DNA of 5,987 nt, from contig DIAL01000127.1 of the NCBI GenBank assembly GCA_002414705.1, positions 59,428 through 65,414 on the forward strand. Direction: 5' to 3'. Positions 1-5,350 of the stretch are shown in pieces. The notes below the pieces were generated by a model, which searched no databases, was not told where the DNA came from, and saw only the letters and a list, made by a program, of their open reading frames with translations. The DNA is from Flavobacteriaceae bacterium UBA5079 (GTDB taxonomy: Bacteria; Bacteroidota; Bacteroidia; Flavobacteriales; Flavobacteriaceae). The stretch's first letter is position 1; the number at the start of each line of letters is the position of its first letter. The translations under genes and the position numbers were made by a program.

Positions 1-30
1 ACTGTTATAAACTTGATTTTTGTGTCCCAT
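1..30 (-). CDS. Possible 5' end of an unidentified minus-strand gene (truncated by window edge)
   Basis: Reading leftward from an ATG at 28-30, the minus strand stays open to the window edge and gives MGHKNQVYNS. The same frame is also open for about 14 codons upstream, back to a TAA near position 75, so the start is not certain. The bases before this ATG are A-rich (AAGTAAAT), as expected for a flavobacterial start, and a TAnnTTTG box lies at 84-91. I do not recognise the product. Ten codons are too few to exclude chance. A competing ATG at 51-53 gives only a six-residue peptide. Confidence 0.27.
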   Translation of the reverse strand, partial: MGHKNQVYNS

Positions 31-83
31 ATTTACTTTTTGAGTAACTCCATCTTTTTTGTAAAATGCAGCTTAAAACCTCG

Positions 84-91
84 CAAAAATA
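84..91 (-). promoter_or_regulatory. Possible -7 promoter element (TATTTTTG, minus strand)
   Basis: On the minus strand this reads TATTTTTG, a full match to the Bacteroidota TAnnTTTG box. It lies just past the oligopeptidase stop codon and points toward the possible gene at the left edge. No TTG of a -33 element is found at the usual distance. The surrounding A/T runs (CGCAAAAA and TTTTTTTTCG, 82-104) could instead be a weak stem that helps terminate the peptidase transcript. The call rests on the motif alone. Confidence 0.28.
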
Positions 92-106
92 CAATTTTTT
101 TTCGAA

Positions 107-2164
107 CTATTGTTTAATTCCCTCTAAATCCAGTAAAAATGCATATTCTAATGCAACCTCTTTTAGACTCTCAAATCGGCCAGAAGCACCACCATGACCT
201 GTATGCATATCTACATGCAACAACAAAATATTAGAATCTGTTTTTAAATCGCGTAATTTTGCAACCCATTTTGCCGGTTCCCAATATTGTACTTGAGAAT
301 CATGAAAACCTGTAGTTACTAATAAATTTGGATAATCTTGTGCTATTACATTATCATAAGGTGAATAGGATTTCATATAATGATAATAGGTTTCATCATT
401 CGGGTTTCCCCATTCATCATATTCTCCTGTTGTAAGCGGAATAGAATCATCTAGCATGGTTGTAACAACATCTACAAACGGAACAGCTGCAACAACACCA
501 TGATAAAGTTCTGGGTTCATATTTATAATGGCTCCCATAAGCAAACCACCTGCTGAACCTCCATTAGCATACAAATGTTTTGCAGATGTATAATTTTGTT
601 CAATTAGGTATTTGGAGCAATCTATAAAATCGAAAAACGTATTTTCTTTTTTCAAAAGTTTTCCATTTTCATACCAATCGCGACCTAAATATTCACCACC
701 ACGAATATGAGCAATTACAAAAATAAATCCGCGATCCAGCAAACTTAAACGAATCGTAGAAAAATAGGGGTCAATTGTAGAACCATAAGAACCATAAGCG
801 TATAAAAGCAAGGGATTTTCTCCATGCTTTTTAAGCCCTTTTTTATAGACTACAGACATTGGGATTTTTTCGCCGTCTCTAGCTGTTGCCCAAATACGTT
901 CGGACGTGTAATGGTCTTTATCAAAATCGCCTAAAACTTCTTGCTCTTTTAAAACAAGGTTTGTTTTCGTTTTAAAATTATAATCTATAACAGAACTTGG
1001 CGTTGTCATACCATTAAATCCATAACGCAAAACATCCGAGTTAAATTCAGGATTATTTCCTAAATAAGCCGTGTAGGTTTCACTTTTAAATGGTAAATAG
1101 TAATCTTCTTTTCCGTTCCAACTAATAATTCGTAATTTATTAAGTCCTTGGATACGCTCATTCAATACATAATAATCGTGAAATATTTCTATATCTTCTA
1201 ATAACACATCTGGTCTATGTGGAATAACATCTTGCCAATTGTCTTTCTCTGTGGCTGTTTCTAATGTTTTTTGAAGTTTAAAATTAATAGCATTGTCATT
1301 ATTGGTAATTATAAAAAATGCATCATTATAATGAGAAATGGCATATTCCAAACCTCTTTCTCTTTCATGAAACATCTTAAACTCACCATCTGGATTATCA
1401 GCTGGTAATATGCGGTATTCTGATGTTAATGTGCTAGATGAACCAATAACTATATATTTTCTAGATTTTGTTTTATATGCAAAGGCGTTAAAGGTTTCAT
1501 CGGTTTCATGATATACTTCAATATCTTCAGATGCTTTCTGATTTATTTTATGTTTAAATATTTTAAAAGCACGAAGTGTAACTGGATCTTTTACGGAATA
1601 AAAAACCGTTTCATTGTCACTTGCCCAAGTGCAACCTCCTGTGGTATTTTTAATTTTGTTAGGATGTAGTTTTCCAGTCTCTAAATTTTTTATCTGAATG
1701 GTATATTGGCGTCTGCTTACAGTATCTACTGAAAAAGCTGCCATGGAATTATCTGGACTTATGGAAATACCTCCTAACTTAAAATATTTATGTTTTTTTG
1801 CCAAGATGTTGCAATCAAACATAATGTGTTCGTCAGCATCTAAGGAGTCTTTTTTTCGTGTGTAAATAGGATAATCCTTACCAGTTTCAAAACGCGTTAT
1901 ATACCAATAGCCATTATAGAAGTATGGAACCGATTCATCATCTTCTTTAATGCGTGCTTTCATTTCTTCAAAAAGCGACTCTTGAAAAACGTCGGTCGAT
2001 TCCATAACCGATTTTGTATAAGCATTTTCAGCATTTAAATAATCCGTTACTTCTGGGTCTTCACGATCATTAAGCCAAAAATAATTATCAATACGTTCAT
2101 CACCATGGGATATAAGCGATTTGGGTATTTTTTTAGCTATTGGTTGTTGGGCTATTATTTTCAA
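107..2164 (-). CDS. ptrB: Oligopeptidase B-type serine peptidase (S9A, prolyl oligopeptidase family)
   Basis: This is a 685-residue cytoplasmic serine peptidase, predicted to cut short peptides after basic residues; no signal peptide is visible. The N-terminal half (roughly 10-410) is the beta-propeller that gates substrate size, and the C-terminal part (roughly 420-680) is the alpha/beta-hydrolase domain. The catalytic triad can be read directly: Ser537 in GGSAGG, Asp622 in GFHDSQV and His657 in GHGGASGR. Each sits five residues after the E. coli PtrB counterpart as I recall it (532, 617, 652). The block TTGEYDEWGNP carries Glu581 and Asp583 at the positions assigned to S1 recognition in enterobacterial enzymes. 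Asp465 is kept, but its S2 partner is Tyr467, so the preference for paired basic residues may differ. The start is TTG: no ATG or GTG occurs in any minus-strand frame between here and ybaB, and conserved family sequence begins near residue 9. The stop is TAG. The gene is divergent from ybaB and probably monocistronic. Confidence 0.93.
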   Translation of the reverse strand: MKIIAQQPIAKKIPKSLISHGDERIDNYFWLNDREDPEVTDYLNAENAYTKSVMESTDVFQESLFEEMKARIKEDDESVPYFYNGYWYITRFETGKDYPIYTRKKDSLDADEHIMFDCNILAKKHKYFKLGGISISPDNSMAAFSVDTVSRRQYTIQIKNLETGKLHPNKIKNTTGGCTWASDNETVFYSVKDPVTLRAFKIFKHKINQKASEDIEVYHETDETFNAFAYKTKSRKYIVIGSSSTLTSEYRILPADNPDGEFKMFHERERGLEYAISHYNDAFFIITNNDNAINFKLQKTLETATEKDNWQDVIPHRPDVLLEDIEIFHDYYVLNERIQGLNKLRIISWNGKEDYYLPFKSETYTAYLGNNPEFNSDVLRYGFNGMTTPSSVIDYNFKTKTNLVLKEQEVLGDFDKDHYTSERIWATARDGEKIPMSVVYKKGLKKHGENPLLLYAYGSYGSTIDPYFSTIRLSLLDRGFIFVIAHIRGGEYLGRDWYENGKLLKKENTFFDFIDCSKYLIEQNYTSAKHLYANGGSAGGLLMGAIINMNPELYHGVVAAVPFVDVVTTMLDDSIPLTTGEYDEWGNPNDETYYHYMKSYSPYDNVIAQDYPNLLVTTGFHDSQVQYWEPAKWVAKLRDLKTDSNILLLHVDMHTGHGGASGRFESLKEVALEYAFLLDLEGIKQ

Positions 2165-2187
2165 AAAAAGAGGGTTTATTAAGCTAA

Positions 2188-2220
2188 CAAAAATAGAAAA
2201 ATTAAATAGCTTTGTATCAA
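2188..2220 (-). promoter_or_regulatory. Promoter of the oligopeptidase gene (-33 TTG and -7 TATTTTTG)
   Basis: On the minus strand, TTG at 2220-2218 is followed after 22 bases by TATTTTTG at 2195-2188, matching the Bacteroidota TTG/TAnnTTTG promoter in sequence and in the accepted spacing range. Transcription would begin near 2181, leaving a leader of about 17 bases before the TTG start at 2164. This leader contains no ATG, which supports the non-ATG start. The element overlaps the ybaB promoter on the other strand. Confidence 0.55.
2207..2214 (+). promoter_or_regulatory. -7 promoter element of ybaB (TAGCTTTG)
   Basis: TAGCTTTG is a full match to the Bacteroidota -7 consensus TAnnTTTG. Initiation would fall near 2221, about 18 bases before the ATG at 2239. 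No TTG is seen at the -33 position. Because the box covers 2212, an upstream TTG start for ybaB at 2212 would lie inside the promoter and is unlikely to be used. The box lies between the -33 and -7 elements of the divergent peptidase promoter. Confidence 0.5.
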
Positions 2221-2238
2221 ATTAAAATTGATATTATT

Positions 2239-2562
2239 ATGTTTGGAGATATTATGGGAATGATGGGCAAAATTAAAGAAGCCCAAAAGAAAGTTGAAGA
2301 AACAAAAACACGCTTAAATTCCGTGCTTATTGATGAGACGAGTGCTGACAACAAATTAAAAATCACCATTACAGCAAACAGAACAATCAAAGATATTAGT
2401 ATAGACGAGATGCTTTTAACAGACAAAGAAGCCCTTGAGGATTACTTGGTATTAACCTTAAATAAAGCCATTGAGCGTGCTAGTCAAATTCATGAAACTG
2501 AAATTGCAGCAGTTGCCAAAGATGGGATGCCTAATATCCCTGGAATGGATATGTTTAAGTAA
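2239..2562 (+). CDS. ybaB: YbaB/EbfC family nucleoid-associated DNA-binding protein
   Basis: This 107-residue protein belongs to the YbaB/EbfC family: small dimeric proteins that bind DNA and coat the nucleoid, often encoded near recombination or replication genes (no such neighbour is seen here). Family features are visible. There is a Met/Gly-rich N-terminus ([21 protein letters not shown]) leading into a long charged helix, a central beta-sheet segment ([18 protein letters not shown]), a second helix ([19 protein letters not shown]), and a Met/Gly/Pro-rich tail ending in GMDMFK. The length fits the family. I chose the ATG at 2239 over an in-frame TTG at 2212 because family members begin MFG or close to it, and because a -7 promoter box overlaps 2212. 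The gene is divergent from the peptidase and convergent with the threonine aldolase, so it is probably transcribed alone. Confidence 0.93.
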   Translation: MFGDIMGMMGKIKEAQKKVEETKTRLNSVLIDETSADNKLKITITANRTIKDISIDEMLLTDKEALEDYLVLTLNKAIERASQIHETEIAAVAKDGMPNIPGMDMFK

Positions 2563-2602
2563 AATTGAGTTTTAGGTTTTGTTTAGATTTATAATTTTAC
2601 TT
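2557..2602. repeat. Inverted repeat in the ybaB / threonine aldolase convergent spacer
   Basis: AAGTAAAATT at 2557-2566, which includes the ybaB stop codon, is a perfect reverse complement of AATTTTACTT at 2593-2602, leaving a 26-base gap. The arms are 10 bp but contain only one G-C pair, and no clean T-tract follows. If it folds, it is at best a weak terminator between two convergent genes. The rest of the 87 bp spacer shows nothing else I can name. Confidence 0.3.
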
Positions 2603-2649
2603 CTCTATTTGAAATTCTTCAGCCGTACCTACCTGAATGACAATAATAA

Positions 2650-3678
2650 TTAATACAATTCAACACCTCTTAAAACCGTTAAAAAGTAATCATGCATAGA
2701 ATCTGTGTAATCTAAATGCGTAACCATACGTAATTTACCGCTTCCCATACCACTTAAGCGAATCCCTTTTTCGGCAAAATAATTTAAGAAAGCGGTTTCT
2801 TTTTCACGAGCTTTCAGTTCGAAAATAACAATATTGGTTTCAACTGGAACTACCTTCTTTATAAGTGATAAAGACTGTAAAACAGAGCCAATTTCTTTAG
2901 CTTTTTCATGATCGTCTTCCAAGCGTTGTACATGATTATCTAAAGCGTATAAACCAGCAGCTGCTAAATAGCCAACTTGTCGCATACCACCTCCTAGAAT
3001 TTTACGAATTCGTATAGCGTTTTGCATAAAAGCATCATCACCTATTAGTACAGAACCAATTGGACAACCTAATCCTTTACTTAAACATACTGAAATGGTA
3101 TCAAACACTTGGCCATAGTCTTGAGCCGTTTCTTTTTTAGCTACCAAAGCATTCCATAATCGCGCACCATCTAAATGAAAACCTAGTTGATTGGTCTTGC
3201 AAACGGTTTTAATTTTTTTTAATTCTTCAAAATCCCAACAAGAACCTCCTCCTCTATTAGCTGTGTTTTCAACTTCCACCAGTTTCGTTAATGGACTGTG
3301 ATAAAAATCGGGTGGATTAATGGCATCTAAAACTTGTTCTGCCGTAAACATACCACGATTTCCTTCCAATAATTTACAAGAAACACCACTATTAAAGGAC
3401 ACACCTCCACCTTCATAATGATAAATATGAGCATCTTTATCACAAATAACCTGATCACCAGGATTGGTATGTAATTTTATAGCTGTTTGGTTTGCCATAG
3501 TTCCGGTAGGAAAAAATAAAGCTTTGGGTTTTCCAAATAATGTAGCCAGTCGTTCTTCAAGTGCATTTACGGTTTCATCTTCTTTATACACATCATCACC
3601 TACTTGAGCAGACAACATAGCATCCAACATGCCTTTTGTAGGTTTGGTAACCGTATCGCTTCTTAAATCTATTTTCAT
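2650..3678 (-). CDS. ltaE: Low-specificity L-threonine aldolase (PLP-dependent, fold type I)
   Basis: This 342-residue cytosolic enzyme is predicted to cleave L-threonine or L-allo-threonine to glycine and acetaldehyde using pyridoxal phosphate. It resembles E. coli LtaE throughout. The N-terminus is IDLRSDTVTKPT, followed by GDDVY (27-31) and the phosphate-binding PTGT (57-60). His84 in the DAHIYHYEGG segment matches the PLP-stacking His83 of E. coli. HLDGAR (168-173) supplies Asp170, which contacts the pyridine nitrogen, and Arg173. Lys201 in CLSKGLG is the Schiff-base lysine. GGGMRQVG follows, as in the family. The length and both ends look complete, with an ATG start and a TAA stop. It is divergent from prfB across 89 bp and convergent with ybaB, so it is probably monocistronic. 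I found no full TAnnTTTG box upstream; the closest is TAATTTTA. Stereospecificity toward allo-threonine cannot be judged from sequence. Confidence 0.95.
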   Translation of the reverse strand: MKIDLRSDTVTKPTKGMLDAMLSAQVGDDVYKEDETVNALEERLATLFGKPKALFFPTGTMANQTAIKLHTNPGDQVICDKDAHIYHYEGGGVSFNSGVSCKLLEGNRGMFTAEQVLDAINPPDFYHSPLTKLVEVENTANRGGGSCWDFEELKKIKTVCKTNQLGFHLDGARLWNALVAKKETAQDYGQVFDTISVCLSKGLGCPIGSVLIGDDAFMQNAIRIRKILGGGMRQVGYLAAAGLYALDNHVQRLEDDHEKAKEIGSVLQSLSLIKKVVPVETNIVIFELKAREKETAFLNYFAEKGIRLSGMGSGKLRMVTHLDYTDSMHDYFLTVLRGVELY

Positions 3679-3743
3679 AAAACAACTATTAAATTTGGTC
3701 TAAAATTAATTCATTTTAAGCTTTCTATTGGCGCTTTTAATTA

Positions 3744-3751
3744 TATTTTTG
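3744..3751 (+). promoter_or_regulatory. -7 promoter element of prfB (TATTTTTG)
   Basis: TATTTTTG matches the Bacteroidota TAnnTTTG consensus and ends 16 bases before the prfB ATG at 3768. A TTG occurs at 3728-3730, but its spacing to the box (13 bases) is shorter than usual for a -33 element. A start near 3758 would give a leader of only about ten bases, so this promoter would make a nearly leaderless mRNA. It probably drives prfB together with the downstream arsC-like gene. Confidence 0.42.
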
Positions 3752-3767
3752 TTAAAATTTATAAGCT

Positions 3768-4878
3768 ATGATTACTTCAGATCAAATTAAAGATCTAAAA
3801 AAACGCCTTGACAAACTAAGGCACTATCTTTGACGTAGATGCCAAACTAATTGAAATTCAAAACGAAGAAGAACAAACCTTCGATCCTAATTTTTGGAAT
3901 GACTCCAAAGCTGCCGAAATCATTATGCAATCCCTTCGAACTAAAAAGAAGTGGGTTTCTGGTTATGAAGAAGGTGTAACACTTCATGAAGACTTAGAGG
4001 TTATTTACGAGTTTTATAAAGAAGGTGAAGCTACTGCAGAAGATTTAGAAAGTCGCTTTGAAAAAACACAAACACTTGTTGAAGATTTAGAGTTTAAAAA
4101 TATGCTTTCGGAAGAAGGTGATAGTTTAAGTGCTGTTCTTCAAATTACCGCTGGAGCTGGTGGTACCGAGAGTTGTGATTGGGCAAATATGCTCATGCGT
4201 ATGTACCTAATGTATGCTGAAAAAAGCGGATTTAAAGTAAAAGAACTCAACTACCAACAAGGTGAAGTTGCTGGAATTAAAACCGTAACACTAGAAATTG
4301 AAGGCGATTTTGCCTTTGGTTGGCTAAAAGGTGAAAACGGTGTGCATCGTTTAGTGCGCATTTCTCCTTTTGATAGTAATGCCAAGCGACATACCAGTTT
4401 TGCGTCTGTTTATGTGTATCCTTTGGTGGATGATACCATTGAAATTGATATTAATCCTGCCGATATTGAAATTACAACCGCTCGTTCCAGTGGAGCTGGT
4501 GGGCAAAATGTAAATAAAGTAGAAACCAAAGTTCAATTAACGCATAAACCGTCTGGAATCCAGATTTCTTGTAGTGAAACACGTTCACAACACGATAACC
4601 GATCGCGAGCAATGCAAATGTTAAAATCGCAGTTATATGAAATTGAACTTCAAAAACAACTCGCTCAACGTGAAGATATTGAAGCCGATAAAATGAAAAT
4701 TGAATGGGGAAGTCAGATTCGTAATTACGTGATGCATCCTTATAAATTGGTAAAGGATGTTAGAACCGCTCATGAAACTGGTAATGTAGATGCTGTTATG
4801 GACGGAAATATCGAGCCATTTTTAAAAGCTTATTTAATGATGATGGGTCAAAAAAGTGAAGAAACAGATTCCCTTTAA
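3768..4878 (+). CDS. prfB: Peptide chain release factor 2, with +1 programmed ribosomal frameshift
   Basis: RF2 recognises UAA and UGA stop codons in the ribosomal A site and triggers release of the finished protein. Translation starts at ATG 3768 and reads 21 codons ([21 protein letters not shown]) up to an in-frame TGA at 3831-3833. A +1 shift that skips T3831 continues with [10 protein letters not shown] and runs to the TAA at 4876-4878, giving 369 residues against 365 in E. coli. Neither frame alone encodes a full protein, and the ATG at 3925 is internal. The stop-recognition tripeptide SPF is at 199-201 and the catalytic GGQ at 244-246, in [12 protein letters not shown]. Residue 240, equivalent to the Thr/Ala-variable E. 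coli position 246, is Ser. The N-terminal helical domain, the central domains and the C-terminal tail all look complete. The arsC-like gene follows after 20 bases. Confidence 0.97.
3819..3834 (+). promoter_or_regulatory. RF2 autoregulatory +1 frameshift site (AGGCACTATCTTTGAC)
   Basis: The slippery stretch CTT TGA C is identical to that of E. coli prfB. When RF2 is scarce, slow reading of the UGA lets the tRNA on CUU slip to UUU, and full-length RF2 is made; when RF2 is plentiful, synthesis stops after 21 residues. In E. coli the stimulatory internal Shine-Dalgarno element is AGGGGG at this exact offset. Here only AGG (3819-3821) is kept and CAC replaces GGG. The site is certain from the frame change; the strength of stimulation is inferred. 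Confidence 0.95.
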
Positions 4879-4898
4879 ACTAATATAAAACTGAATTT

Positions 4899-5240
4899 AT
4901 GATTACAATCTATCACAATAATCGTTGCAGTAAAAGCAGAAATGGATTAGGAATTTTAGAAAATTCCGGAAAACCCTTTCAGGTAATAAAGTACTTGGAT
5001 AATGTGCCTACGGAAGCTGAACTAAAAAACATTATTTCTTTATTAAGAATTAAACCTATGGAATTGGTTAGAAAAAACGAAGCCATCTGGAAAGAAGACT
5101 ATAAAGGAAAGGATTTATCGGATGCTGAAATTATTCTGGCCATGGTTAAAAACCCAAAACTTATTGAGCGACCAATTGTAATAAATGGCAATCAAGCTGT
5201 AATTGGAAGACCTCCTGAAAAAATTCTAGAAATAATATAA
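4899..5240 (+). CDS. arsC: ArsC/YfgD-like arsenate reductase family protein (thioredoxin fold)
   Basis: This 113-residue protein is of the ArsC/Spx/YfgD superfamily. The N-terminal strand leads to Cys10 in NNRCSKSRN, the position of the nucleophilic cysteine that attacks arsenate in glutaredoxin-dependent ArsC. The three arginines that hold the oxyanion in E. coli ArsC have counterparts: Arg58 (LVRKNE), Arg91 (ERPIV) and Arg104 (IGRPPE). At 113 residues it is nearer YfgD than the 141-residue plasmid ArsC, and the NxRCSKSR motif is also YfgD-like. There is no arsR, arsB/acr3 or arsM nearby, so a dedicated arsenic-resistance role is not supported by context and the true substrate may differ. 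The ATG lies 20 bases after the prfB stop in an A-rich leader without a Shine-Dalgarno sequence; cotranscription with prfB is likely. A strong terminator follows directly. Confidence 0.88.
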   Translation: MITIYHNNRCSKSRNGLGILENSGKPFQVIKYLDNVPTEAELKNIISLLRIKPMELVRKNEAIWKEDYKGKDLSDAEIILAMVKNPKLIERPIVINGNQAVIGRPPEKILEII

Positions 5241-5242
5241 TT

Positions 5243-5277
5243 AAAAAGGCTCATTTTAACAAAATTGAGCCTTTTTT
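5243..5277 (+). terminator. Rho-independent terminator of the prfB-arsC unit
   Basis: AAAAAGGCTCA (5243-5253) pairs perfectly with TGAGCCTTTTT (5266-5276), and TTTT/AAAA inside can extend the stem with one bulged T and an AAC loop. The GC-rich core GGCTC/GAGCC is followed by a run of six T at 5272-5277. It starts two bases after the arsC-like stop codon. The matching A-run on the left arm means it could also work on the opposite strand, although no minus-strand gene is seen to its right in this window. Confidence 0.9.
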
Positions 5278-5317
5278 ATTTAACAAATTTTTATCCAAAA
5301 CCCCTTAAACCAAAGGT

Positions 5318-5325
5318 TATTTTTG
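5318..5325 (+). promoter_or_regulatory. -7 promoter element of the TonB-dependent receptor gene (TATTTTTG)
   Basis: TATTTTTG matches the TAnnTTTG consensus and ends 25 bases before the ATG at 5351, a spacing like that of the peptidase and ybaB boxes. It lies downstream of the arsC-like terminator, so the receptor should be transcribed separately. No TTG occurs in the -33 window; this could mean activator dependence or simply a loose -33 element. Confidence 0.48.
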
Positions 5326-5350
5326 CGGTCTTAACAAACAAAACAGATTC

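Noticed and set aside
2212..2238. Upstream TTG start for ybaB adding nine residues
   Set aside because: It overlaps the -7 promoter box and would precede the predicted transcript start; the family begins MFG or similar, at 2239.
2217..2426. Minus-strand hydrophobic open frame inside ybaB
   Set aside because: It is antisense to a clear YbaB gene; its apparent membrane character comes from reading Lys/Asn/Ile-rich codons backwards.
2603..2645. Short stem TTCAG/CTGAA (2618-2622 / 2633-2637) and a slightly GC-richer patch as a terminator or gene remnant
   Set aside because: A five-base stem with a ten-base loop and no T-tract is weak, and the translated patch resembles nothing I can name.
3831..3833. 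TGA in prfB as a sequencing error or pseudogene mutation
   Set aside because: The stop sits exactly in the conserved RF2 frameshift heptamer with AGG at the expected offset, so it is a regulatory feature and not damage.
4351..4536. Minus-strand open frame inside prfB
   Set aside because: It is antisense to the most conserved SPF-to-GGQ part of RF2, with no family resemblance and no start signals.
3925..4878. prfB read as a 317-residue protein beginning at the internal ATG 3925
   Set aside because: It would lack the N-terminal helices of RF2. The upstream 21-codon frame plus the CTTTGAC shift restores a full-length 369-residue protein with normal family sequence.
4899..5240. An arsenic-resistance operon
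   Set aside because: Only the ArsC-like gene is present; no ArsR, ArsB/Acr3 or ArsM-like sequence lies on either side.
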